Below, one piece after another: positions 22,558 through 33,439 of a stretch of 64,000 bases of DNA. Made by a program: the position numbers and the translations under genes. This DNA comes from Argyresthia goedartella (Eukaryota; Arthropoda; Insecta; Lepidoptera; Argyresthiidae). Below the pieces are notes generated by a model. The model saw nothing but the letters and a program-made list of their open reading frames with translations. It was not told the DNA's origin and did no database searches. The stretch spans positions 13,635,579 through 13,699,578 of the forward strand of contig OX463816.1 in the NCBI GenBank assembly GCA_949825045.1. The letters are read 5' to 3'. Numbering within the stretch: the first letter of the stretch is position 1; the number at the start of each line of letters is the position of its first letter.

Positions 22558-22570
22558 TGGCGCCCAACGT
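22558..22570 (+). promoter_or_regulatory. Primer-binding site, tRNA-Lys type
   Basis: TGGCGCCCAACGT lies 3 bases after the 5' LTR. This is the complement of the 3' end of tRNA-Lys as used by gypsy-type elements, and it fixes the end of the LTR. Confidence 0.7.
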
Positions 22571-22673
22571 AAAAGTTCTTCTTCACCCTTCACCTTTTCT
22601 GCGCCTTGTCTCTTTCCCTTTGATTTGCTTTCTCTTTCGCTCTTAAATCTTTATCTATTCATACTTTTCATAT

Positions 22674-23145
22674 TTTCCAAATTCTAAAACAAAACTTCAT
22701 CTAGTTTTTCAACTCATCTGGATTATATTTAGGCCTACATTTAACTTACTTCACTTCACTTCACTTCACTTCTATAACACTTGACTCTACACTTAACTTT
22801 AACAATGGAAAGGGTTATTTTGACTTACTTTTCCAAATTCTAAAACAAAACTTCATCTAGTTTTTCAACTCATCTGAATTATATTTAGGCCTACATTTAA
22901 CTTACATTACTTCACTTCACTTCACTTCACTTCACTTCACTTCTATAACACTTGACTCTACACTTAACTATAACAATGGAAAGGGTTATTAAGTACGAAT
23001 TCCTTTTCCAAATTCTAAAACAAAACTTCATCTAGTTTTTCAACTTATCTGGATTATACTTAGGCCTACATTTAACTTACATTACTTCACTTCACTTCAC
23101 TTCACTTCACTTCATCACTTTAATATTTTTAACAATGGAAAGAGG
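22674..23145 (+). repeat. Three internal direct repeats of about 155-175 bp
   Basis: Units start at about 22674, 22830 and 23003 with TTCCAAATTCTAAAACAAAA, contain a variable CTTCA-repeat stretch, and end near AACAATGGAAAGG. The ATG in each end could be a remnant gag start. Length differences come from the number of CTTCA units. Confidence 0.85.
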
Positions 23146-23743
23146 TAAAATTTTCTAAACAATTCGAATCCTTGACTCCACCTTCAATTGCAAATGACTC
23201 TCCATCACTTGACATTCCTGCTGATCCGACTGTCATGGAACCTCCTCTTGTTTCTCAAACTTCTGTCCTGAAGGTGATACGAATCTTTATATAAAATTTT
23301 TGCATGTAAGTAGCATAAATTTTCTTAACTTCTATTAACTGTTAATTTGTATATATGTATATTCTTTATTTCAGACACATCTCGTTGGCGATGTTGCTGA
23401 TCTCTGGCTTCGAGCTCTACCGCTCTGGCCGTTCTTAATCTTTTCTTAAGGCAAAGCGACTAAAGCTACCTTAGGATTAATTTGTTTCTCTTTACCTCTA
23501 CTTATTTTTTTTTCCACGCAGGAGCGGATGATAACTCCTTAAGTAAGCCTGAATGTCCTTTTGAAAACACACTTTTAGAGTGGTAGTCATTGAATGTGAA
23601 CTCCACCCTTACCTTAATGAAGATGATGAATGTAAGAGATGGTATATCTGATTTTGCCTGGTGATGTCTGTTTCTGCAAAGCTGTGTTTTTATGGTTTAT
23701 TTTTGTACATATCAAAATTTTTGCTGAGTTAAATAAAAATCCA

Positions 23744-23758
23744 GGGTCGGGGGGAAAA
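23744..23758 (+). promoter_or_regulatory. Polypurine tract before the 3' LTR
   Basis: GGGTCGGGGGGAAAA directly precedes the 3' LTR. It is the expected plus-strand primer for reverse transcription. Confidence 0.7.
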
Positions 23759-24308
23759 TGTAGTGTTATGCTACTTACATGTCATTTTCCAGTATGTTCA
23801 GCTGGATACTTGCTGAGCTGTATAGCTGTATATTTTGTTTCACCTTTATTTTCATAGGACCCTGTAACGTTTTAAACCATAAGAACACATTAACAAATCA
23901 TTTTCGCTTCATATTTTCACACTATCAGCACTTCTAAATCGATAGCGAAGGGGTTTACCTTTGGTGACCTTGTATTTGGCTTTCTCCGAAACTCTGCAAT
24001 CTCGGGCTTCGTGCGCGCTGGTGCGCTACCCTTTTATCTTTCGCTGTTATGTAATCTTGGCTATGTGAACTTGTTAAATTTTCTATTACGAGCCTGAAAC
24101 CAAAATCTGACATTTGTTATGTTGTTGTTTATCTGGTTGTCATGGCAATGTCCATTGAAACTCGTTAGCGGTCTGATATGTTTGCTTCAATACTTTTACA
24201 AAAATACTTTTTCTCTCTTGGCCACTCACAAAAATTGCTTTTAATTTAAATAATTTTTAGAACTCTCCAAAAAGGGTATAAGAGCGGAACATTTCTGAAA
24301 TTCTGGAG
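23759..24308 (+). repeat. 3' LTR, first part
   Basis: Matches the first 550 bases of the 5' LTR, then stops where the LINE is inserted. The LTR resumes at 28224 after an AAATTCTGGAG duplication. Confidence 0.9.
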
Positions 24309-25423
24309 CTGGATTCTCCTCCGCTGTGCCCGCCAGTGCGCCCCCTGCCGCGTCGCCTACCGCAGGCGCCCCGCCGCCACCCGGTGCCCCCGCTACGGGC
24401 GTGGCCGTCACGAAACCGCCCTCCAAGCCGCGCTACCCGCCTATAGTGGTGGAGACCCTCCCGAACTGGGTCCACCACTTCCGCGAAATCCAGCAGCGGC
24501 TGAAGAGGGCCCCGAACGCGCGCCCCTACCAAAAGGGTGTGCGATTTTCGCCTGCAGATGACGAGGAATACCGGTGCGTCCAGTCGTACCTCTCGACGTT
24601 GGAGAAGACCACAGGGGTGCACTGGTACTCCTACTCGCTTCCCGCCGAAAGGAGCCTGAAGATTGCCATCCGGGGGCTGCCGGCAAACACTGAGCCCGCG
24701 GAGATCACTTCCGCGCTGGCAGAGCGCGGCTACGAGGCCAGCTTTGTCAAACAGATTCGGGCACGGAAGGGCAGATCGGGCTGCATTTTCCACGCGCAGC
24801 TGAAGAAGACGCCGGGTATAACAGCCAGTCTGTACGATACAGACGAGCTACTTTTTATGCCCGGCGTGAAGATCGAGGCGTGGCGCGGGAAGAAAGGACC
24901 AGCTCAATGCCACCGATGCCAGAAGTTTAGGCATAGCAGCCACAACTGCCACCGCCCCCAGGCCTGCGTGCGTTGCGGAGGACCGCACCCCGCCGCGGAC
25001 TGCGACCGGCCTAGAGAGATGCCGCCGACGTGTGCCAACTGCGGAGGCCCGCACACGGCAAACAACACGTCGTGCCCTGTATTCCGGCAAGAGAGCCGAA
25101 ACAAGAAGGCCGGTCCAGCGGCCCGCACCGGTGGCCCCAAGACGCAGCCGCCCCCCCCCAAACCCCCAACTGTGCAGGAGTCGGCGCCCTCATCACTCAT
25201 GGCGGAGGCCAACCCGGCCACCGCGCCAGGCGCGCCCCTACCCAAGCGCAAACGGAAGCGGGGGGGAAAGAAGAACGAAGTGCCGAGAGCGGCTGAGGAG
25301 AAAGGAGCCGCAGCACCACCACCTCCACCAGAGAACGAACCGCCGAGGGATCTTTTCGCAGCACTCATCAAAGCACTCCAAGATCCCGCAGTCCTAAGGA
25401 GTATCGCCGAACATCTGCCCTGA
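24309..25423 (+). CDS. Jockey-type ORF1, gag-like nucleic-acid-binding protein (5' partial)
   Basis: The element RNA-binding protein, expected to package LINE RNA. It lacks its true start because the insertion is 5'-truncated; about 370 codons remain. After a Pro/Ala-rich N-terminal part comes a domain of the PRE_C2HC type seen in jockey ORF1 proteins (SLPAERSLKIAIRGLP, then AEITSALAERGYEASFVKQI, about residues 110-145). Three zinc knuckles follow: CHRCQKFRHSSHNC, CVRCGGPHPAADC and CANCGGPHTANNTSC. The C-terminus is rich in Pro and Lys (KRKRKRGGKK). Its TGA overlaps the ORF2 ATG as TGATG (25421-25425), so ORF2 is probably translated by stop-start coupling. Confidence 0.85.
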
Positions 25424-28091
25424 TGGCTGACTCCTTAAGGATTGTGCACTGGAACGCCCAGTCACTCAAAGGAAAGAAACAGCTGCTGAAAACCTTCCTG
25501 CGAGAGTACCGAGTCGACGTCATGCTGGTTAGCGAAACCCACCTCACCGTGAAGATGAAGCTCACCCTCCCCGGCTACACAACCTACCGCAAGGACGAGC
25601 GATCCCCGCAGGGGATTGCCTACAGAGGTCTGGCTATCCTGGTTAAAAGGAGTATCGTCCACCAACCCATCGACTTCGAGGAGCACACTACAATCTACGT
25701 CCTTGGCGTCGAAGTACAGGTCGCCGGCAACGTTGTGCGACTCTATGCCGCCTATCACCCCCCCGGTGAGAGACTCAATCCCATGGAGCTCCGGGGACTG
25801 CTGGAGTCGCCGCAACCGACTCTCATCGCCGGAGACCTCAACGCCAGCACCCACACTGGAACTCCTCGAAAGTGTGCGCCGCCGGACGCGCACTCCTCGC
25901 CGACTCCGTGAGCCACGACTACGATGTCATCGGACCCTACGAGCCGACTCACTACAACCCGGACGGCTCTGGGGACATCATCGACATCGTAGTCTACAAA
26001 GGAATCCGGGCCCAGCCAAGCCAGGAAGTCCTGCCAGACCTTCCCTCGGATCACAGACCCATTCTCCTCGTCCTTGCGGATTTGCCAACAAGAGTCTCGC
26101 CACCAGCGCCCCGTCGACGGTACAACTGGGCCTCCTTCTCGGCCGCACTCGCCGAAAACCCCACCACCCGGACAGCCACACAGCCAGAAGACGTCGAAGC
26201 ACTGACTTCAGAGTTGACTAGCAAGATCCAGGACGCGCTCGACACATCCTCGCACACCGTCTCTAGCCGGAGGAAACCCCAACCCCTCCCGGCGAAGATT
26301 CAGGCACTGATCTGCAAACAGCGCCGTCTCCGGAAGCTATGGCAACAAACCCGGTGCCCAACTCTGAAGTCCCGCCTCAACGCCATGACGGCCACCACCA
26401 AAAGATGCCTTGCCGACCACGCCGAAGAATCTTGGGAACGCCACATCGAGTCGGTAGGCGATCACGTCCCCTCCGTGCATCGCTTATGCCGGCAGCTGTC
26501 GGCCACCCCGGCTCCTGTTCGACCGCTGCTGGGCAGCGACGGCTTCCCGAGATTCAGAGCAAAAGACCGAGCTGAAATTTTCGCCGAATGCCTGGAGAGG
26601 CAGTTCAAGCCGAACCCCACCGACGACGCCGAACACGTAGCAGCAGTGGAGGAACACCTGCGGCACTACTTCGCGACGCCGATAGCTCCTGAAGAGGACC
26701 CCATCTTCTTCTCGCCCGGCCAAGTCCTGCGAACGATCAGGCGCACCAAGCCCAGGAAAGCCCCGGGCGCAGACCAAATCACCAACATGGCGCTGCGCAA
26801 CTTACCGCTACCGACTGTGGCGGCTATGACGCGCCTGTTTAACGGCATCATGCGCACGGGGCACTTTCCTACTACATGGAAGGAAGGCCTGGTCATAATG
26901 CTCCCCAAGCCGGGCAAGAATGTCAAGAAGCCCGAGAGCTATCGGCCCATCACCCTCCTGAGCACCATGTCAAAGGTGTTCGAGAAGCTGCTGCTAGGAA
27001 GACTGCTGCCACATATCCAAGCTCGCCCGGAACAGTTCGGCTTCAGGCCAGAGCATTCGACGACGCTCCAGCTCACCAGGGTACTGAACGACATGACGGT
27101 CTGTCGGAATAAGAAAGAATACACCGTCGCAGTACTCCTGGACATGGAGAAGGCGTTCGACAGAGTATGGCACGAGGGGTTGCTGTACAAGCTGTCGACG
27201 TCCCCAGCTCCACGACGAATCACCCGCGTCGTGGCCTCGTTCCTACGGAGTCGCCACTACAGAGTGGTGGTGGAAGACGCCGTGTCAGAAGCCCGCCCCA
27301 TCGAAGCCGGCGTCCCACAAGGTTCCTGTCTTTCACCCGCCTGCTACTCCCGATACACGGATGACATCCCAGTTGGCCCTGGTGTACAGCTGGCCCTCTT
27401 CGCTGACGACGCAGCATACTATGCGTCGTCCTACAAAGCACCCCACGCCGCCGTCAAAATGCAACGCACGCTGGACACCCTGCCTAAATGGCTGGCCAAA
27501 TGGAGGCTCTCCGTCAACGTCGGGAAGACGCAGGCGATGATCACCGGCCAGAGCAACCTGCCACCACCACTCCAACTCCAAGGGAAGGACATTGGGTGGC
27601 TGCACCAAGTGAAGTATCTGGGGGTCACCATAGACCGCCGGCTCACGATGAAGACCCACGTCGATAACGTCGTAAACCAGGTCCGGGCTGCACGGGCAAA
27701 ACTTCGTCCACTCCTGGACTCCGGCCTCCCCCTGCGGTCGAAGCTCGGGATCTATAAAACGTACATCAGGTCCCGCCTCACGTATGCCTCGCCGGCATGG
27801 TACGCCCTCTGCTCGGAGTCCAACAAGAAGAGACTCCGGGCCCAAGAAAACCTCTCCTTGCGTACCATCGTCGGCGCGCCTCGCTACGTGAGAAACGCAA
27901 CGATCGCAAGGGACCTAGGATTGGAGACACTGGACAAGTTCGTCCAGAGGCTGGCAACGAACATGTTCGCACGAGCGGACGGCTCTCAACACCCGCTCGT
28001 GCGAGACCTGGCGCCATACCACGCGCGCCCGCCTGACCGTCGCCGCCTACCCCGAGACCTGGTTGCCGAGCCGGCAGCACCCCTGGATTGA
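25423..28091 (+). pseudogene. Jockey-type ORF2, endonuclease and reverse transcriptase, one frameshift
   Basis: Starts MADSLRIVHWNAQSLKGKK; APE-like nuclease motifs are HWNAQS, VSETHL, GDLNA and SDHRP. The frame is lost at about 25846: after GDLNA the original frame stays open only to 25911, while the next frame, overlapping from 25872, continues the nuclease (AAGRALLADSVSHDYD) and the whole RT. A single deleted base explains this. RT motifs in the second part are YRPITLLSTMSK, LLDMEKAFDRVWH, GVPQGSCLSP and catalytic FADDAAYY. The frame then runs to a TGA at 28089 with a usual jockey-type C-terminus and no RNase H domain. Apart from the one lesion it looks intact, so the copy lost function very recently or on arrival. 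Confidence 0.85.
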
Positions 28092-28213
28092 GGCCACACA
28101 ACCCGAAGAAGAACACCTCAGCCACCCAATGACCTGGCCGTAGTCACGGCCAGCGGAAGACTCCGCGGAAGGGGGCCATTGCCCCGGGACCGCAACCCCG
28201 CAATTCTTATTAT

Positions 28214-28788
28214 AAATTCTGGAGTCTCACTTCAGCTCTCAAGCAAGAAGCATCACCTAAAGGCCTTATCCCGGGGTCGCACTGCCCCGGGATCCTGCGA
28301 GCCGCTACTGCTACGCGTCCTGACTTGGCGAGCCTCTACCCTGGCCAGCGCTTCGTTGGGTCTCCACTTCACCAGCCCGTTCTCTGTTACACCTGCTCAT
28401 CAGTGACTTCAGGCCGACACGCTGCGGGCCTCTACCCTGGCCGGCGTTTCGCTACCAGGGCCCCTACTCCTGCTGCCCGTCGGGGTCTGATGACCGATTG
28501 GCCGCCGGCCACACTCTCCGACTGCAACTCCTAAATCGCCCACCAGTGCCTCCACTGACCGGTTCACCAGACGTCTACTGCTTCATCGGCCTTCTACTCT
28601 CCGTGTCCTCCGCTTCTTTTTTTATCTGGACATCTGTATTTTTATAAAACCTGTCTCATTTCATCCACCCTCATCCTCCTATCATTTTTCTAAAGTCATT
28701 GTATATAGCCCTAATAAACTGTCATTTCTAAATTTTATCTTGGTTGTTTTCTGTTAGGTTCTGGTTAGGTTAATATCTTTACACGACA
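28214..28788 (+). repeat. 3' LTR, second part
   Basis: Continues the 3' LTR from the duplicated AAATTCTGGAG to the ACGACA terminus, including the AATAAA region. The 75-codon and 69-codon open frames here are not genes; they read through LTR sequence that is also present at 22.0-22.5 kb. Confidence 0.9.
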
Positions 28789-29272
28789 CATGTTTGGATC
28801 TGCTGATGGTAGATTGAAGGTCAATTCATTACCCTTAAAATGAATCATGCTACTTACGCACTTCAATGGATGTGCAGAAATATTTTTATACTTCATGCTA
28901 TGCTATTGTGCATTACTAAAAGACAAATAAGTCTTTATTGAAACACATAACGTGTAACTTAAACAACCAGTGAAACTTCATTGTGTATGTTTATAGGTTT
29001 CTATATGTGAAAGAATATTTAATATAATCTTACTACATAAATATCAGATATTGACTGATGATACAGTTGAATGTCATTCACAAACTATAATCCCATCCTG
29101 ATCGGTCATACCCCATCCCAATTCAGGTGAATCTATGACTAAATCCAATTCAGAATACTTATACGCTACTCTTTTTATAAACGAGTATCAGAACTACAAA
29201 TTAATTGGTTTCGTAGAATTATCTGGGTAGAAGACCGAATCAAGTGGTAGGGGTTTCTTATCCCAAAATTTT

Positions 29273-30585
29273 ATGAATATCAAATTTTCCTTTTATTATT
29301 TTAATATTTATCATTTTTTATTTCATTTTAGTCAATACTCAAAATATACTATGACATTTTATTATATGAATTTGCTTTATAAGGTTATTAATCATTTAAT
29401 GGATATTAATCTGTATCATTCTTGTTAGTGGGGACATATTTAAATATATATCTTTTATTGAAATTTAAAATTACTAAATATTCAATTTAAAACATTCCTT
29501 GTTTAAAATCTATTGTCAAAGTTGACAGCACTTCTTACTCATACCTCTAGAATTAGGGTTACTGGTTTCACAAGTAGTAGGAGTTCTAATTTACTAGACG
29601 ATCTATTTTAATTTGGCCATCACAATTAATAAGAGACTGCGTTTAAGAGAAGGTTAGACTAATAGAAAGGGGGGATGTTACAATACCTCCAAAGAAAAGA
29701 TATTAGAAAACACTTCGGATGAAGAACATGTTTTTGCTGGAGCAATTTTTATGAATGCCATGGGCTATCTATTGCTCTTTCGTCAATATAAAGATACTTT
29801 AGTTTAGAAAGCGTACGTACACCTACCGTTCCTAATTTTTTAATTGAGATTTCCCGCGATTTCCTTTTTTAAATATAAAGGAATATGCCATTTTGATTTT
29901 AGAACTTAATAACACTTTCAGTATCTCTACATCTCTACACTATTATAAAGAGGAACATGGTATGTTTGTAACGAATACACTCAAAAACTCGTAAGTAAGT
30001 AAGTAAGTCGGATTAAAAAATATCCTTCACCATTAGTTTGCTACATTATCCAAAAGTAATAAAAGCTATAACAAAAGCTAGAAAAAAAATCCTTACTAAA
30101 ACTTCAATCATGTATAACCCAAGCAGTAAAAAAATTGCCATAAAATGTCTTTAATCGCATGTGCTGCGGAAACTTTTGATGATAGATCAAAAAAAAATTA
30201 TGTACAATAATGAAGAACATTTCAAATTTTGCGATACCATATGTGCAACTATTGTATTGAAACTTCTTTTTTACATTATAAAAGTTATTAGAAATGCCGA
30301 CCAAAATCAGACCATGTTATCCATAACTTTATAATAATCCTTATCAAAATAAATAATTTTTCTTTCAAGAAGGTTTCAATACACAGGTATTGAAGAATTT
30401 TAAAAGTAATCTACAGAGATTACTTTTTAAATTCTTCAATTCGGACATTCCATTCAAAAGATATTACTTATTTATAAATGTCCATCTAAATAAAATACTT
30501 ACAGAAAAATTAATGCCTCCCTACGCAGCGGACGCAACCGACATTGAATATTTTGACTTTTTCATAGCATATTTTTTGTCCTAAG
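29273..30585. other. No gene seen; minor repeat scrap
   Basis: Strongly AT-rich. At about 29930-30015 CTACACTATTATAAAGAGG and a GTAA run resemble the head of a common insect dispersed repeat. Open frames at 30104-30304 and 30390-30584 lack any family resemblance. Confidence 0.45.
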
Positions 30586-30890
30586 CATACTCAGCGCCGG
30601 TATTAACTTAATTATACATCGAGATTTGCCTTTTCCCAGGCCGTTGTATTAACGTATTTTTTTTTATTTTTCGTCATAACTTTTTAAATTCTGAACATAT
30701 TTCCAACCCAGAAATATTGGCGTATTCTCCAGGGCCAGCCCCATCGATTGCCTTATAAAATGTATAAAACGTTGTATACTCAACTATACACCGGCCCGTA
30801 AAAATAAGGTGGGTATATCAGTAAAGATACACAGGTCTAGGATAAGACGTACCTCGGTGTATAGTTAAGTATACACCGGCGCTGAGTGTG
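30586..30890. mobile_element. MITE with about 35-bp terminal inverted repeats
   Basis: The left end (30589 onward, ACTCAGCGCCGGTATTAACT) and the inverse of the right end (ending 30887) agree over about 35 bases with a few substitutions. A second inverted pair (30774-30793 and 30855-30874, CTATACACCG core) reuses the same terminal sequence internally. No coding frame. Superfamily and target-site duplication are unclear. Confidence 0.6.
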
Positions 30891-31113
30891 TAAAAAGTTC
30901 TTTTCAGAACTACTTATAAATTATTTTATTCAACCTTTACTGTTTATTTTTTATAGTGTAGGAGCCCTTGCTAGCGGTACCTAAAACTTAATGCTGATGA
31001 TGATTGGTGGAACAGGAAATAAGAGTGATACCTTGATAAATCACTTTATTTGTAATGATTACAATTGGCACCTTTTGATAGACGAATGTGAACTGAGCGA
31101 TAATTCTAATATA

Positions 31114-31897
31114 CCTAGTCGGTCCATAAGTTCTGTCACAAATATTTTGCCGCATAGTAAATAATACCAAGTTTTATTTTATTTAATACTATATATGGTT
31201 TGATAGCTCATTAAATACTGATAAATTAGAACGATTATTGGATTTAAATGCTTAAAGCCATATTACACAAATGCTAGTTTCTTCAGAGATTTGCACTTTT
31301 TTACCCAATCAAAAATACGGACGTGATTCACTTTATCTTTTTTCCATGACTCTTAAACCTTTCAAACTTACGTGAGATTTTAGTCAGAACCCTCCCTGAA
31401 CCCGTTACCTTCATTTTGAAGCATAAGATAACTAAGTCTGGGTAAAACTAATTTTCATATTCACATTTTACGTAGTGTACTTGTTGCCCACAAGATAATT
31501 TTTATACGTTATTCTGAAAACGTAAAAAGTACTTAAAGTTCTCTTAGGGAGCAGTTGGAACTGAAAGCTAACAGAAAATCAAATGCTAGTTGTTAAGCAT
31601 GGTCTAAAATCGAGGTTTCAGAATAAATAAAAAATCTTGTTGGTTATCTGGAACACTGTTTTTTTATTAAATTTGTGGTAAGTGGTATTTTTGTCAGTTG
31701 CGGCGTGTTTTGGGTTCGCGATTGTCTCAAGTTATAAGGTTTTTTGTCATATTGCGATAATCGTACAAAATGTATTGTATTGCAATTTGATTCGTATAAA
31801 ATAAGCTTTATAATCATGTATAGTACGAATAAGAAAAAGTTTATTGCTGAGTTTTATCTATCAAAAACCTTGTGACAGAACTTAAGGACCGACTAGG
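31114..31897. mobile_element. Non-autonomous mariner-like element (784 bp)
   Basis: Terminal inverted repeats of 28 bases (CCTAGTCGGTCCATAAGTTC onward; one mismatch between ends) flanked by TA on both sides (31112-31113, 31898-31899). The inner part of the repeat, AAGTTCTGTCAC, is identical to that of the maT element at 40878-42186, so a related transposase may mobilise both. The interior is AT-rich with no transposase frame. Confidence 0.8.
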
Positions 31898-32582
31898 TAC
31901 ATTAAAGCTGATGTTAAAATATCTGACGATGGACGATGGAATCGTACATATAGTATTCTCAAATTTTATAGGGTTGCATACCTCAAAAGGCAAAAAAGGA
32001 ACCCTTCTAGGATCACTCGCTTGTCGATCTGTCCGTCCGTCCGTCAGTCAAAGGCACTTTTCTCAGGAACTATAAGAGATAAGAGTCTTGAATTTTTCGG
32101 CAAAAATACAAATCCTGATAACCGCAACATAATTCAAGTCTAATATGAAAAAAAATATTGGCTACAAGAAAGTGGAGGGGGTAAAATGACAAAACGTAAA
32201 ATAAACTCCGTAATAAGTCATGTAGGGTTTCGTTTTATAAACTTTTTTATTTAAGTTTTGATAACTTCAGAAGTTATGATCAAAAAGTACAAAACATGAC
32301 CATTCCGGGCCCATAAGGGGAGGCGCTTATATTCAAAACTACAGTCTAAAATTATGAAAAAATACGGAATATAGAACTTTAGTCTGTAACAAATATTTCT
32401 GATTTGCCGAGCTCAGTGGTAGGGATTGCGTAAATTGGTTTGGCAGGATGTCGAAAATAATAATGTTTTCCTACCAAAAATGGGTAAATGCTACCCAAAA
32501 TGATCACAAATAGTTGCAAAAAATATCAGGGCAAAATATTGCGGTAGCATAGGTGAAGGGTAAAGGGGGTGAGCAAAGCCTT
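31898..32582 (+). repeat. Dispersed moth repeat with GTCCGTCCGTC tract
   Basis: From about 31965, GGTTGCATACCTCAAAAGG, GGAACCCTTCTAGGATCACT and a GTCCGTCCGTCC tract match a repeat type common in Lepidoptera, followed by 300 bases of similar AT-rich sequence. The same signature appears inverted at about 7100-7190. No gene. From about 32320 to 32580 nothing else is recognised. Confidence 0.5.
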
Positions 32583-32790
32583 AGCATTCATTTTGTAATT
32601 TGACAATATTTTATTTAAAAAAGGAAACGCAAAAGATGCGACGACTGTGGAGTTTCTTCGGTGAGCTCTTCTCCACAGATTCCGCCATTGTGTTAGTGAA
32701 CTCACCCAAAAAAATGTAATGACGAATCTAAGTGATGTAACAACATCCTATGGAAATAAATGATTTTTGATTTGATTTGATTTGAAAAAA
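32583..32790 (+). mobile_element. 5'-truncated LINE 3' end (same family as 0.7-3.8 kb)
   Basis: Nearly identical to about 3627-3840, including the TTTTGATTTGATTTGA tail. Only the 3' UTR was inserted. The few differences (for example CATTGTG versus CATTGGG) suggest two recent copies of the same family. Confidence 0.9.
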
Positions 32791-32796
32791 GCGAAG

Positions 32797-33150
32797 TCCC
32801 CTTTATCCTTCGTGTTAGGTTGAACATGTAAGAACAACAAAAATACTTAAAACATAAACTTAAGTACACAAAACATAAAAATAAGTTTGGTGATCATTTA
32901 TCCAAACACAATTTGGTGGTCGTTTACTAATTCTGGCGGTCGTTTCGAATTTGTTGATAGTAAAATAGGTGCGTTTTTGGTGATCGTTTATACATAAGCG
33001 AAAAAAATATTAAAACCATGTCTCGCTAATGACATCTATCTGACAAATTTGGATCTACTTTATTTTCTTTTTTATGAACATTCAGAAAATTGTGAGTTGA
33101 TGGCATCGCTAGCAGATTCTTATATGGCTTAATTATAATAATAATAGTAT
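32797..33150. repeat. Foldback-element fragment and GGTGATCGTTTA motif cluster
   Basis: 32797-32870 repeats the right half of the foldback at 9180-9258. It is followed by four imperfect copies of TTTGGTGATCGTTTA at about 32886, 32911, 32933 and 32975. Nothing recognised in 33010-33150. Confidence 0.45.
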
Positions 33151-33155
33151 AATAT

Positions 33156-33439
33156 TTTTGGATCAGAAGCGATTTACTCTTTAAAAAAAAACAATTATTT
33201 TAACCTAAAAATAACATTTCGTCTTTTAATTAATTATTAAAACAATTTTACAATCAAACTAACAAAGGAACATAATCGACACATAAACCAAATAAAAACA
33301 ATAGAAAGGGGTCACCGATAACTACAGATCACACCGGCGTTACGTAGATGTCTGCGCGCGGCGACGGTTGGCGAGGAAAAGAGACCCGGGCAGGCGGCGT
33401 GCTGGCTTTTATACCGGCTCTGGCACCTCATCCCTTACA
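33156..33439 (-). repeat. 3' LTR of the gypsy-like element
   Basis: 284 bases, starting TGTAAGGGATGAGG on the element strand. Preceded on that strand by a purine-rich TCAGGAGAGGCCG (33440-33452), a probable polypurine tract. Confidence 0.9.

Larger units (their letters stand above)
24309..28213 (+). mobile_element. Jockey-type LINE, 5'-truncated, inside the 3' LTR
   Basis: Bounded by an 10-11 base target-site duplication, AAATTCTGGAG, at 24298-24308 and 28214-28224. It is much more GC-rich than its surroundings. The 5' end falls inside ORF1, the usual result of incomplete reverse transcription. The 3' UTR (28092-28213) has a TGGCCGT/ACGGCCA hairpin near 28133 and ends CGCAATTCTTATTAT with no poly(A). 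It is the youngest insertion in the stack. Confidence 0.9.
21441..28788 (+). mobile_element. Non-autonomous LTR retrotransposon, 3' LTR split by a LINE
   Basis: Begins TGTAGTG and ends ACGACA, flanked by CATG on both sides (21437-21440 and 28789-28792). LTRs of about 1.11 kb enclose only about 1.2 kb of internal sequence with no gag or pol frame, so movement would need enzymes from another element. The two LTRs differ at fewer than ten positions by eye, so insertion is recent. A jockey-type LINE was inserted later into the 3' LTR. Confidence 0.9.
20679..29272 (+). repeat. 1.24-kb tandem duplication, copy 2, split by an insertion
   Basis: Copy 2 occupies 20679-21440 and resumes at 28789-29272. 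The two parts are separated by the LTR retrotransposon 21441-28788 and meet at the 4-base CATG that was duplicated on insertion. Together they restore a unit of about 1242 bases. Confidence 0.85.

Noticed and set aside
24241..28125. Many long overlapping open frames on both strands
   Set aside because: GC-rich LINE sequence produces long antisense frames. Only ORF1 and ORF2 carry domain motifs.
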